Shown: piece after piece, positions 32,311-41,527 of the stretch
How positions within the stretch are numbered: position 1 is the stretch's first letter
How the letters are laid out: every line of letters begins with the position of its first letter
Assembly: GCA_934096815.1 (NCBI GenBank)
Contig: CAKOMY010000004.1
Coordinates: 51,950 to 115,949, forward strand
Length of the DNA: 64,000 bases
Origin: an uncultured Bacilli bacterium
GTDB lineage: Bacteria; Bacillota_I; Bacilli_A; RF39; UBA660
Direction of reading: 5' to 3'
Notes under the pieces: generated by a model
Seen by the model: only the letters and a program-made list of their open reading frames with translations
Told to the model about the DNA's origin: nothing
The model's database searches: none
Translations under genes and position numbers: made by a program

Positions 32311-33096
32311 CTAACTTAAAAACTTTTCATTTATTTTCTTAATAAAATTATATCCATTCTTTCTAAAACACTTTATCGTCTTATTTTCCATCAAAACTTC
32401 AACCTTACTTATATTATTAAACACTTTATTTTCCCCATCAAACGTAATTAATAAATCATTCGTATCATTTAGAATCAAAGTTATTAATTTATTATCAGGA
32501 AGAACTAAAGGGCCTAACAAATTACGATAAGTTTTACTATTTAAAGGTGCAATAGGTGTTATTTGTAAACTATGAAATGTATTATAAACAATAGCGCCAC
32601 CTAAACTTAAATTATAAGCTGTCGAACCAAAACTAGTCGATATAACAACTCCATCTCCTACAAAATTTTCTAATTTCTCATTATCAATTTCAATATTTAA
32701 TTTTAATGTTTTAAAATCACTAGATCTAAACACAAATTCATTTAAAGCATTTAATTCATATATTTTATCTTTAACATATATTTTTGCTTTAACAACTTTA
32801 ATTTCTTCTTTAAAATAATTATTATTTTTTAAATCATCAACCAGTTCATCTATATTTTCAACACTTATATCTTGAGCAAACCCAAGGGTTCCCGTATTAA
32901 CTCCTAAAAATAAAGTATCACTATTAAAATTAGTATCTCTAACCATTCTAAGAAAAGCCCCATCACCACCTATAGCAATAGCATAATCATAATTATCATT
33001 ATCCAAAATAAATCCATTATTTTCTAATTTTTTAGCTAACTTCTCATAAACCTCAATAGACTTTTCATTATTATTATAAAATATTTTAACTTTCAT
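32311..33096 (-). CDS. nadK: NAD kinase
   Basis: 261 aa. The GGDG motif is in IAIGGDGAFLRMVRD (about 43-46), followed by NTGTLGFA and the Gly-rich GDGVVISTSFGSTAYNLSLGG. It phosphorylates NAD to NADP using ATP or polyphosphate. One nt separates it from pncC, so it is part of the NAD operon. Confidence 0.95.
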   Translation of the reverse strand: MKVKIFYNNNEKSIEVYEKLAKKLENNGFILDNDNYDYAIAIGGDGAFLRMVRDTNFNSDTLFLGVNTGTLGFAQDISVENIDELVDDLKNNNYFKEEIKVVKAKIYVKDKIYELNALNEFVFRSSDFKTLKLNIEIDNEKLENFVGDGVVISTSFGSTAYNLSLGGAIVYNTFHSLQITPIAPLNSKTYRNLLGPLVLPDNKLITLILNDTNDLLITFDGENKVFNNISKVEVLMENKTIKCFRKNGYNFIKKINEKFLS

Positions 33097-33097
33097 T

Positions 33098-33565
33098 TTA
33101 CTTATAAATCTCTAATAAGCTTTTACTTATATTCTCCATAATATATTTTTTATTATTTAATCTAGTATCATTTATCGCAATTAATTCATATTCATAATAT
33201 TTATCACTATTCTTATCATAAATAGCATAATAAATTTTATTATCATCACCAAATAAATTATTTTCATCAACTCTATTAATTTTACCAGTAATCCCAACAC
33301 CAATATCACTACTTGCAAAATCACTAATTTTTTTAGCCATTTCTCTAGCTACATTCATACTATAAACTGAATATTTATCAATTACTTCCTTACTTACACC
33401 CATTTTAATCTTATACTCATTTGAATAAGTAACTGCACTAAATTTTAAAACACTACTTGATCCATCAATATCTGTTATTGAACTTGCTACAAAACCTCCA
33501 GTACATGACTCCATAGTTGCAATTGTCATTTTCTTTTCTATTAATAAATTAACTACATCCCTCAT
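33098..33565 (-). CDS. pncC: Nicotinamide-nucleotide amidohydrolase (CinA C-terminal domain family)
   Basis: 155 aa. Stand-alone CinA-C/PncC domain with the catalytic Ser in TMESCTGGFVASSITDIDGSS (start about residue 17), the pattern VTYSNEYKIKMGV and the active-site loop GVGITGKI. It deamidates NMN to nicotinate mononucleotide, feeding NadD. It overlaps nadD by 17 nt. The usual GITGPGG loop is altered to GITGKIN, a small oddity. Confidence 0.85.
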   Translation of the reverse strand: MRDVVNLLIEKKMTIATMESCTGGFVASSITDIDGSSSVLKFSAVTYSNEYKIKMGVSKEVIDKYSVYSMNVAREMAKKISDFASSDIGVGITGKINRVDENNLFGDDNKIYYAIYDKNSDKYYEYELIAINDTRLNNKKYIMENISKSLLEIYK

Positions 33566-34112
33566 AAAGTTTTTCCTTTCTTATATACTCTAAAACATTT
33601 TTATCAAGATACTTTTTTATTATATCATCATTATCAATATTACTCCTAATAAAAGTAGAACTTATATCATTATTTAATATATCCATAACAATAACATTAT
33701 CTTTTACTTCTATCTTATCATTACCCCTATTAATAACTAATAACTTATAATTACTTAAAATATACTCACTATTTTTCCAATTACTAATTTGCTTTAAATT
33801 ATCAGCTCCTAATATAAAATAAATCTCACTGCCTAAATACTTCTTCTTAAAATAATCTAAAGTTTCATAAGTATAAACAACTCTATCTTGATTTTCATAA
33901 TCACTTACAATCATATCATCATAACTAATAATCATTATTTTAAGCATCTCTATTCTATATTTTATATCAATAAGATCATCTTTAATATATTTATTACCAG
34001 TAGGAACAAATATTACTTTATCTAAATACTTAAGTCTTAATAAATCCTTAGCGATATTTAAATGCATTAAGTGAGGAGGATTAAATGATCCTCCAAAAAC
34101 TCCTATTCTCAT
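33549..34112 (-). CDS. nadD: Nicotinate-nucleotide adenylyltransferase
   Basis: 187 aa. Nucleotidyltransferase motif GGSFNPPHLMHL (about 7-18) with the HxxH-like site and C-terminal ISSTFIRSNI. It converts nicotinate mononucleotide to deamido-NAD. It lies 2 nt after nadE and overlaps pncC. Confidence 0.94.
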   Translation of the reverse strand: MRIGVFGGSFNPPHLMHLNIAKDLLRLKYLDKVIFVPTGNKYIKDDLIDIKYRIEMLKIMIISYDDMIVSDYENQDRVVYTYETLDYFKKKYLGSEIYFILGADNLKQISNWKNSEYILSNYKLLVINRGNDKIEVKDNVIVMDILNNDISSTFIRSNIDNDDIIKKYLDKNVLEYIRKEKLYEGCS

Positions 34113-34114
34113 AA

Positions 34115-34864
34115 CTATCTTTTTAAATAAGGAATAGTATATTTATGTAACGAATTATTATGTAATTTTTCTATTTTACTTTTAATAATATCATCATCTA
34201 GCGTACCACTTAAATACTTTTCTATATCACTATATTTAACACCCAACTTATCTTCATCACTTAATCCAGATAATCCATCACTTGGCACTTGATATAAAAT
34301 CTTATCAGGCACTTTTAGATACTCACCAATTGCAATAACCTCACTAACTGTATAATCTGTTAAGACTCCAATATCATGAACTGAATCTCCTCCTTTAGTA
34401 AAATATCCAACATAACATTCACATTTATTGCTTGTACCAGCAACTATATAAGTTTTACCTTTAATAGCCGAATATAACGCTGCTAAATAATAACAACTTG
34501 CCATTCTAAGTCTTGGTTTTAAATTAATTTCACTATTTTTTAAATCTTCACCAGCAAAATTACCTAACTTCTTAATTTCCTTAGTAAATACATCATAAGT
34601 ATCAGTTAAATCTAAATTAATTAGTTCAAAACCAAATGTATCAGCAACTAATTTAGCATCATTTTTATCTTCCTCATTAGAGTGACATGGTAAAGTAACA
34701 CCTAATACATTTTCTCTTCCAATAGCATCACACATAATAGCTGCTACAACTGCTGAATCTTTACCACCACTTATACCTAAAACACAGCCTCCTAAATTAT
34801 TCTTTTTATAATATTCTCTAATAAAATTAATTAACTTTTTAGTTTCTACTTCTTTATTAAACAT
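34115..34864 (-). CDS. nadE: NAD synthetase, ammonia-dependent
   Basis: 249 aa. PP-loop SGGKDS at residues 32-37; conserved YLAALYSAIKGKTYIVAGTSNK and GDSVHDIGVLTD. No glutaminase domain, so it uses free ammonia. It makes NAD from deamido-NAD. It overlaps the Nudix gene by 19 nt. Confidence 0.95.
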   Translation of the reverse strand: MFNKEVETKKLINFIREYYKKNNLGGCVLGISGGKDSAVVAAIMCDAIGRENVLGVTLPCHSNEEDKNDAKLVADTFGFELINLDLTDTYDVFTKEIKKLGNFAGEDLKNSEINLKPRLRMASCYYLAALYSAIKGKTYIVAGTSNKCECYVGYFTKGGDSVHDIGVLTDYTVSEVIAIGEYLKVPDKILYQVPSDGLSGLSDEDKLGVKYSDIEKYLSGTLDDDIIKSKIEKLHNNSLHKYTIPYLKR

Positions 34865-35448
34865 AACCCATTCCTTCTTTCCTTTTCTAAACTAATTGCT
34901 AAAAGTGAATTAGCATCTTTTATATAATTTAAATCTATTAATTTATCCAAATCTTCAAAACTACACTTAATAACTTTAACAAATTCACCATCATCTAAAC
35001 TTTGATTACTAACTAATTTACAACCTTTAAAAACAAATATATGATTTAAAGCACCGCTTATTCCTTGATCTTGATAAAAGGCTTTAATATAATAAGCTTC
35101 CCCAGGAACATAACCAGTTTCTTCTAAAAACTCCCTTTTAGCAGCATCTAATATTGATTCATTATCATTAACATATCCAGCTGGTAAATTAGCAAGAACG
35201 CCTTCCTTAGTAAACACTCTAGGTTCTAAGGATAAAAGCACATCCCCAAACTCAGTATAGCCTAAAATTATAACAGCATCCCTTCTTTTACCTAATTTAA
35301 GCAATTCTTCTCTAATAATTTGTTCTCCATTATTTAAAGTAACCAAATAACTAATAGAACTTAAAAACTTCTTATCACTATTTATTATTTCCATCTTTAA
35401 AGTTTTTAACTCTTCAATTTGTTTATCTATTAATTCTAAATTAATCAT
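34846..35448 (-). CDS. Nudix hydrolase, ADP-ribose pyrophosphatase type
   Basis: 200 aa. Intact Nudix box: G with Glu six residues on and REFLEETGY (about 108-130), preceded by LPAGYVND. ADP-ribose pyrophosphatases of this type hydrolyse ADP-ribose or other NAD breakdown products to AMP and ribose 5-phosphate. Placement inside the NAD operon, and ADP-ribose being a typical NrtR ligand, suggests that it controls the level of the regulator's signal (inference). Confidence 0.85.
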   Translation of the reverse strand: MINLELIDKQIEELKTLKMEIINSDKKFLSSISYLVTLNNGEQIIREELLKLGKRRDAVIILGYTEFGDVLLSLEPRVFTKEGVLANLPAGYVNDNESILDAAKREFLEETGYVPGEAYYIKAFYQDQGISGALNHIFVFKGCKLVSNQSLDDGEFVKVIKCSFEDLDKLIDLNYIKDANSLLAISLEKERRNGLCLIKK

Positions 35449-36902
35449 AATCTCTTAACCTTACCAATCATTTCTTTTTTAAAATCAGCATAATGATTTG
35501 TTCCCGATACATTATAAATATGAGGATTAACTTCTCTTTTAACTTCAGGATAAATAGTACTCATTTGAATATCAACATACTCTTTTAATTCATTAATACT
35601 TAAATCTTCAAACACTTGCTTACCATTAACAAATATTTCTTTTTGTAAACACTCAGTTCTGAAATTATTTAAAACCCTTTGATTAATAAACCCTTTTAAA
35701 TCAATAATTAATAGATTATCCATAGAAAGTTTTTCTCCTCTTCTAACCATTACATCAGCTAAGGCATAACCAGTCTCATTATCATATAATCTATATAAAT
35801 CTTTAAAATCAGGATTAATAGTTTTAATAGGATCCTCACTAACTTTAATTTTAGGTATTCTCTTATCACCATCTAAAATAGCAACTTCTTTGTATACACA
35901 GCCCATTCTTCCTTCTGGTTTAGAAATATTATCTCCAACTCCTAAAGAATCAAACTTAGCGCCTTGTTCAGTTAAAGATCTAATCGTATTTGCATTAAGT
36001 CCATTGCTTAAACAAATTGTTGCATCATTAAGCCCTGCATCATCTAACATTTTTCTAGCCATTTTAGATAAATAAGCTAAATCTCCTGAATCAATTCTAA
36101 TTCCTTTTAAACGATATCCATTAGGAATTAAATATTCTTTAGCAACTCTTATCGCATTAGGAATACCACTTCTTAAAGTATCATAAGTATCAACAAGCAA
36201 TAATGTTTCATTTGGATAACTCTTAGCATATGCTAAAAATGCTTCATATTCACTATCAAAAGATTCAATATAACTATGTGCTTGAGTACCAAGTGCTTTT
36301 TGTCCGATCATATTTGCTGCAATAACATTACTTGTTCCCGAACAACCAGCCATAACTCCATACAAAGAAGCATCAATTGCGGCATCAAGTCCATCTGCTC
36401 TTCTAGCACCAAACTCCATAACCTTAACATTTTTAGGAGTTGCTTCAATAATTCTTCTAGCCCCAGTTGCATGCTCCATTGCTCCATTAAGAAGTGATAA
36501 CACAGCAGTTTCAATAATTTGTGCTTCAATTAAAGGAGCCTCAACTGTTAAAATAGGTTCATTTGGAAACACTGGAGTTCCATCTGGTATCGCATAAATA
36601 TTTCCCGTAAACTTAAAATCTTTTAAATAATTAATAAATTCTTCACCATAACCTAAACTTTTAAAATAAGCTAAATCATTATCACTAAACTTTAAATTAT
36701 TAATATATTCAATAACTTTATCAACACCGGCCATTAAAGCATAACCACCATTACTTGGTACTTTTCTAAAAAATACATCAAAAACCCCAACAGTATCTTT
36801 CATACCACTTTCAAAATATGAATTAGCCATATTAAGTTCATATTGATCAGTTAACATACTATAATTTTTATTTAATCTTACATATCCATCTTCTAATTTC
36901 AT
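35445..36902 (-). CDS. pncB: Nicotinate phosphoribosyltransferase
   Basis: 485 aa. Recognised by the LTDQYELNMANSYFESGMKD start, the EFGARRADGLDAAI motif (about 163-176) and GIRIDSGDLAYLSKMAR (about 270-285). It converts nicotinate, PRPP and ATP to nicotinate mononucleotide, the committed step of salvage. It is 2 nt after pncA. No de novo nadA/B/C genes are seen in the window, so salvage may be the only route (inference limited to this window). Confidence 0.95.
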   Translation of the reverse strand: MKLEDGYVRLNKNYSMLTDQYELNMANSYFESGMKDTVGVFDVFFRKVPSNGGYALMAGVDKVIEYINNLKFSDNDLAYFKSLGYGEEFINYLKDFKFTGNIYAIPDGTPVFPNEPILTVEAPLIEAQIIETAVLSLLNGAMEHATGARRIIEATPKNVKVMEFGARRADGLDAAIDASLYGVMAGCSGTSNVIAANMIGQKALGTQAHSYIESFDSEYEAFLAYAKSYPNETLLLVDTYDTLRSGIPNAIRVAKEYLIPNGYRLKGIRIDSGDLAYLSKMARKMLDDAGLNDATICLSNGLNANTIRSLTEQGAKFDSLGVGDNISKPEGRMGCVYKEVAILDGDKRIPKIKVSEDPIKTINPDFKDLYRLYDNETGYALADVMVRRGEKLSMDNLLIIDLKGFINQRVLNNFRTECLQKEIFVNGKQVFEDLSINELKEYVDIQMSTIYPEVKREVNPHIYNVSGTNHYADFKKEMIGKVKRL

Positions 36903-36904
36903 AA

Positions 36905-37543
36905 TTATCTCATTCCTTTTCTTAATTCTTTTATTTTTAAATCTTCATAATTATTAACATAAATTGCACCTGCTTGTTCCATAACGTTTCTAGCTATATC
37001 TTTCCACATTTGTCTATTATGATATGGACTATCAAAAGTATCTACACAACTACCAACAACATATATATCTACATCTCTATTAATTTCATCCATAAATCTA
37101 GCATAAGTTCTAACAAAATCCATAACACATAAATCTTCACAAACTCCCATAAATACAGCTTCTTTTAAATTCTTCATATTTTTAATATCTTGTCTTAACT
37201 TATCATTAAGCATCCCATTAATTGAGTTCTTATGATATATTCTCGTATTAACATAATCCATATACTTTAAAAACTCTGGTATAAAATTTGCTTCTAAAGT
37301 ATCTTTAATACAATGAGGAGGATAACTCATAAACTCCTTACAATCTTTATCATGCCACTCTCCGATTAAATTAATACTTTCCCCACTTTTAACAAAATCA
37401 TCAATTATTCTTACTTGTTCAGGTACTAATTCATTATACGAAGGATTAGCCATCGCACCTGTATTAACAAAACCTTCTACCATATCAATAAGATATACAC
37501 TTTTTTCAAATTCATTTAACTCTTTTTCTTTTATATTTACCAT
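36905..37543 (-). CDS. pncA: Nicotinamidase / isochorismatase-fold hydrolase
   Basis: 212 aa. Catalytic triad residues of the family are visible: Asp in YLIDMVEGF (about residue 20), Lys in YHKNSINGM (about 104) and Cys in GVCEDLCVMDF (about 136). It hydrolyses nicotinamide to nicotinate. It is the first gene of the NAD operon, directly behind the promoter with the NrtR-like boxes. Its ribosome site lies very close to the ATG. Confidence 0.88.
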   Translation of the reverse strand: MVNIKEKELNEFEKSVYLIDMVEGFVNTGAMANPSYNELVPEQVRIIDDFVKSGESINLIGEWHDKDCKEFMSYPPHCIKDTLEANFIPEFLKYMDYVNTRIYHKNSINGMLNDKLRQDIKNMKNLKEAVFMGVCEDLCVMDFVRTYARFMDEINRDVDIYVVGSCVDTFDSPYHNRQMWKDIARNVMEQAGAIYVNNYEDLKIKELRKGMR

Positions 37544-37554
37544 CCTTTCTCTTT

Positions 37555-37651
37555 TGTTATTAATATTTTATTAGTAACAAACTTTAAAATTTATCAAGAG
37601 TATTCTTTCTCTTGTTATTAACATTATATTAATAACACCAATAAAAGTCAA
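37555..37651 (-). promoter_or_regulatory. NAD operon promoter with two NrtR-like operators
   Basis: Promoter TTGACT (37646-37651), 17-bp spacer, TATAAT (37623-37628) on the minus strand. Two 25-bp near-perfect palindromes, TGTTATTAA-N7-TTAATAACA type, lie at 37613-37637 (over the -10) and 37555-37579 (in the leader), 58 bp apart. Even the bases next to them (TTTCTCT) are repeated. Binding at the first would block transcription. NrtR is the candidate ligand. Confidence 0.8.
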
Positions 37652-37691
37652 CACTCTTTTTAACATTTTTTTAAAAACATTTAAAATATAA

Positions 37692-37720
37692 AAAGATTAG
37701 TCAATTTTAAACTAATCTTT
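37692..37720 (-). terminator. Terminator of the ATP-grasp gene
   Basis: 10-bp perfect stem AAAGATTAGT/ACTAATCTTT, 9-nt loop, then TTTTTATATTTT on the minus strand. Confidence 0.85.
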
Positions 37721-37745
37721 AAGTAACCATTTCATAAATAAAACA

Positions 37746-38738
37746 CTATAAATCAATATCCATATATTCTTTATATTTAGGTATTAATCCAATATGTTCT
37801 TTAGATAAACTTGGTTTAGGTTGAAATACTCCAGGAAAAGAATTTCCTTCAATTATTACTGGTCCTTCATTACTAATTGCAACATCCCATCCAATATATT
37901 TAATAGTAGGTACTAACTTAGCTGCTTCTATAACCATATCACAAGCATCTTTATATAAAGGTACCTTAAAACCAATAATCTTCTTATATGTAATTGGATG
38001 TTCTTCATAAACATTATCAGCTTGATCAATAGCTGGAACAATTACAATTCCTCTTTCATTAACAAAAGTATACATCGATCCACTAGAAAAATTATCAGTG
38101 CATCCTCCATTACCTATTTTAAAAACACTATTTAAAACATAAGCATCATTTCCATCATAGAAAGTAAATAATCTTAAAGTATTAACCGAACCATCATATA
38201 ACTTATTTATTTCATCATGTTGTTTAATTACCTCTTCAACTAAGTTTTGTTTTAATCCCATAATAGCTTTATATAATTCTTCTAAATTATTATCTACCTC
38301 ATATTTCATAACTCCTTTACCACCTTCACCATCAATTGGTTTAGCAATAAATTCCTTATGTTTATCCGTAAACTTTTTAAAATCATCAAAATTATCAACT
38401 TTTAAATAATCTCTTTTAATATAATCTTTAAATTTTTCATTAAATAATACTTTATCATCTAACAAATTAAAATCATCTTTATTATTATATTTTCTAATAA
38501 TCATATTATTTTTAGTTCTTGTTAAATAAGTTTTTCTTTCATTTTTATTAAGTAAATAAAATTCAAACTCTTGATAATCATAATAACCAGCACCATATTT
38601 AAAACCACAATAAATCATATCAATTAATATAAATAAAGTTAATTTATGTTCTTTTTTAGCTATCTTTTTAGCTATTTTAATCATATTTTTATAATCTAAT
38701 GTTCTTATACATTTAAGTATATATTTTAATTTATTCAT
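37746..38738 (-). CDS. Sugar-transfer-associated ATP-grasp enzyme
   Basis: 330 aa. ATP-grasp features: FIAKPIDGEGGKGV (about 132-145, nucleotide-binding Lys and Gly-loop), VEEVIKQHDEI (about 168) and GWDVAISNEGPVIIEGNSFPG (metal-binding Glu and Asn, about 290-308). The N-terminal helical part fits the sugar-transfer-associated subgroup, often found with capsule or teichoic acid genes. These enzymes form an amide or ester bond using ATP; the substrate is unknown. It is alone in its unit or follows the SpoIIP pair (33-nt gap). Confidence 0.75.
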   Translation of the reverse strand: MNKLKYILKCIRTLDYKNMIKIAKKIAKKEHKLTLFILIDMIYCGFKYGAGYYDYQEFEFYLLNKNERKTYLTRTKNNMIIRKYNNKDDFNLLDDKVLFNEKFKDYIKRDYLKVDNFDDFKKFTDKHKEFIAKPIDGEGGKGVMKYEVDNNLEELYKAIMGLKQNLVEEVIKQHDEINKLYDGSVNTLRLFTFYDGNDAYVLNSVFKIGNGGCTDNFSSGSMYTFVNERGIVIVPAIDQADNVYEEHPITYKKIIGFKVPLYKDACDMVIEAAKLVPTIKYIGWDVAISNEGPVIIEGNSFPGVFQPKPSLSKEHIGLIPKYKEYMDIDL

Positions 38739-38771
38739 CTATTCATCACTACTTAATCTTACCATATAACC

Positions 38772-39110
38772 TTAACTAAATAAAGTTTTAATTATTTTAA
38801 GAAAGAAATCAATACTTTTATTAATTCCCTTATCAATCGCATTAGATATTCCAAGTCCTAAAGAAGAATATTTATTATTATATTCCTTAACACTTGTATC
38901 AACATAATTATTTATATCAACTTCTTTACCTTCAGCAACATCCTTTTCAAATCTTTCAATTGCTTCTTTAGTTAAATTAGTTTTACTTTGTAATCTTGAT
39001 TCATAATAACCAGTCTTATTAGCAAAATATAAGGTAATAAATAATATAACTAACAAATAAAATATTCTTTTAGCGTTCTTATTAATCTTACTCTTAGGTT
39101 TATCTTCCAT
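38772..39110 (-). CDS. Small membrane protein coupled to spoIIP-like gene (YqxA-like position)
   Basis: 112 aa. One N-terminal TM (about 15-30), a charged middle (KEAIERFEKDVAEGKEVD) and an amphipathic C-terminal helix. It starts at a TAATG overlap with the SpoIIP-like gene, so translation is coupled. In B. subtilis spoIIP is followed by yqxA, a similar small membrane gene, and this may be its counterpart, but similarity is by layout and position only. Confidence 0.55.
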   Translation of the reverse strand: MEDKPKSKINKNAKRIFYLLVILFITLYFANKTGYYESRLQSKTNLTKEAIERFEKDVAEGKEVDINNYVDTSVKEYNNKYSSLGLGISNAIDKGINKSIDFFLKIIKTLFS

Positions 39111-40034
39111 TTAATTTTCACTTCCTATCACATTACCAATAATCTCCGCTAAAGCTAGCACTGAATTATAAACTTCATTAAAATTATTATTGTTTCCTCC
39201 AACTTCTATTAAAAATAAATTACCACTAAAATCTTGATTAAAAGTATTCTTTTTAGCATATAGAATATCTCGTGAAAGTCCCGGATATTTTTCTTTAGTA
39301 TATTCATTTAATTTAACCATTAATGCCTCATTATTCTCATATCCATCATAATTCATACCTAACACATACATAATTCTTGCATAACTCTTATTATTAATGT
39401 TGGCTGTTAATGAAACACTATCTCTATGTAAATCAAGATAATATTTAATGGTAGGATATTTTTCTTTAGTTTTCTCAAGCCACAACCTACTAGCACTATA
39501 AGAATCTTTATAACTCCATCCATGTTCATTTAAAACTGTTTTTATATTTTCATCTTCAACAACAGAATATACATTATATTTTTCAAGTTCTTGCTTTAAT
39601 ATATTTCCTGCCATATACACAGTTGGAGTTATATTATAATTTGCTAAACTATTACTTACATATTCCTCTGTTTGATGAGTATTATAAATATAAAGTACTG
39701 GATTCTTCTTCTTATTATTTACTTTATCATTACTTTCTTTATTGGCTCCATTATCACTATAAACCTTTTTTATATCCTCAGCCATCTCTATACCTGAAAA
39801 TGTACTTTTTAAAAATGTTTCAGGCCCTGATAAATTAAAATTAATTATATCTAAAAAAGATAAATCATTACTGTAATTTAAAGAATCACTTATTAAATTA
39901 TTAGCAATATCAATATTAGGACTTCCTTTAAATATTTTTATTGATAACATAGTAGATAACAAAATTGTTATTAATATTAATACCATTTTGATTTTGTTAT
40001 AATTAACTCTTTTTCTTGCTATAAATCTTTTCAT
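39111..40034 (-). CDS. spoIIP: SpoIIP-like N-acetylmuramoyl-L-alanine amidase
   Basis: 307 aa from the ATG at 40034 (GGTGA 8 nt upstream). One TM near the N-terminus (about 18-37). The catalytic domain has LYIYNTHQTEEYVSN (zinc His, about 130), a Glu in VVEDENI (about 165) and YYLDLHRDSV (second His, about 205), the SpoIIP pattern. It cleaves stem peptides from peptidoglycan. In spore formers it works with SpoIID and SpoIIM at engulfment. Together with the SpoIIM-like protein at 5.2 kb it suggests a retained engulfment-type machine, perhaps reused for cell division in a non-sporulating lineage. Confidence 0.8.
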   Translation of the reverse strand: MKRFIARKRVNYNKIKMVLILITILLSTMLSIKIFKGSPNIDIANNLISDSLNYSNDLSFLDIINFNLSGPETFLKSTFSGIEMAEDIKKVYSDNGANKESNDKVNNKKKNPVLYIYNTHQTEEYVSNSLANYNITPTVYMAGNILKQELEKYNVYSVVEDENIKTVLNEHGWSYKDSYSASRLWLEKTKEKYPTIKYYLDLHRDSVSLTANINNKSYARIMYVLGMNYDGYENNEALMVKLNEYTKEKYPGLSRDILYAKKNTFNQDFSGNLFLIEVGGNNNNFNEVYNSVLALAEIIGNVIGSEN

Positions 40035-40112
40035 ATTATTAATCACCATCAATAATATATATTATAATTGTTAAAATAAATGTAGAATAAAAGAAAAAAG
40101 ACAAGAAATTTC

Positions 40113-41435
40113 TCATCTTATACTATTTTTTAAATTAGCAATATTTTCCTTATTAGTATATAAATTAATTGTTATGTAACTATAATTTATGTAGTATCCA
40201 TTATTTAAATCATTTATAATTGTTTTAAATATTTCAATGAAATCTTTTTCTTTGCTATAAGCATTTAGTACATAATATATTTTATGTTCATCAATATAGT
40301 AATTGTAAAAGTCTGAATGGATTATTTCTATTTTTAGGTCATTACTATTATTTTCAATATAATTGATTTCATACTTTACATTTAATTCTGGCAAATAAAT
40401 AAGATAATCTTTATTGTATTTTACTATTTTTGTGGTAACAACCTTATTATCATAATTTTTACTATGATTTAAATTTGATATGCCTATTATACTTAAACTA
40501 ATAGAACAACCTAATGTGATTATGGATATAATAAAAGTTATAAATATAGCTTTTAAGCTACTTTTCTTATCAAATATAAAGTTATGATTTATAGTTATAA
40601 TAAGTATATTAATAGTAATTAATGATAATATACCTATTAATAGTCCAATAAATAATAGCTTTGTTTTTGAAATTAAAAATAAAAATATTAAAGTCGATAT
40701 TAGCAACATTAAAGTTGTACAAAATAGAATATTACAACAAATTATTATTACTTTTGTTAGAAATACCATTAATTTAACTAAGTATTTGGAAATATTAGTA
40801 TTTTTGGAATTTCTAATTATAATTTTTTCTTTTTTATTTTTATAGTCATTTTCATTATCTATTACATTATTTTTATCATCATAATTATAATAATTTAAGT
40901 ATCTTATTTGAAATATTTGATGAATAATTATAAATCCAAATGAGATTGCAATTACAAAATAGGCACTATAAAATATCGTAGCGATTAAATTATATACTTT
41001 ATAAGATATAAGGTTAAATAAAGAACCAAATATATTATTTAAAAATAATCCGATTAAAATTATAATTAATGATAAAATTGCTGTAATAATAATTTCTTCA
41101 ATAAACAATTTTATTTTATCTTTAAAACTTAGAGAACTTATAAAAGATAATAATTTATTAATATATTCTAAAATGTTATTAATATATATATTGAATGCTC
41201 TTTTACTATCTTTATTTTCTTTTACCTCTTTATAATTTTGATTAAATAATTCATCTATATTTAAATTATATTTTTCACATATTAATAATATTTTATCCAT
41301 ATCTGGATAACTTATATTTGATTCCCATTTAGATACTGCTTGTCTAGAAACATTTAAATCTTCAGCAAATTCTTCTTGAGATAGATTATGTTCTTTTCTA
41401 ATTCTTTTTAAATTTTCTCCTAATTTAGATTTCAT
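40113..41435 (-). CDS. Membrane-tethered XRE-family regulator
   Basis: 440 aa. N-terminal XRE HTH (residues about 6-60, LKRIRKEHNLSQEEFAEDLN, VSRQAVSKWE). Then a linker and about six membrane helices (about 110-310) and a C-terminal extracytoplasmic part (about 325-440). A DNA-binding domain directly fused to several TMs suggests signalling by membrane state or an outside ligand. The next gene upstream encodes a 109-aa membrane-anchored protein that could be its partner. GAGAGGAAAA precedes the ATG. Confidence 0.75.
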   Translation of the reverse strand: MKSKLGENLKRIRKEHNLSQEEFAEDLNVSRQAVSKWESNISYPDMDKILLICEKYNLNIDELFNQNYKEVKENKDSKRAFNIYINNILEYINKLLSFISSLSFKDKIKLFIEEIIITAILSLIIILIGLFLNNIFGSLFNLISYKVYNLIATIFYSAYFVIAISFGFIIIHQIFQIRYLNYYNYDDKNNVIDNENDYKNKKEKIIIRNSKNTNISKYLVKLMVFLTKVIIICCNILFCTTLMLLISTLIFLFLISKTKLLFIGLLIGILSLITINILIITINHNFIFDKKSSLKAIFITFIISIITLGCSISLSIIGISNLNHSKNYDNKVVTTKIVKYNKDYLIYLPELNVKYEINYIENNSNDLKIEIIHSDFYNYYIDEHKIYYVLNAYSKEKDFIEIFKTIINDLNNGYYINYSYITINLYTNKENIANLKNSIR

Positions 41436-41527
41436 TTTTCCTCTCTTTCTAACTAAATATTATTAAAGATTTCAGTTGCAATCTATATATTATTAGTAGA
41501 AAAATGTCTATTTTTAGTTGCAAAATT

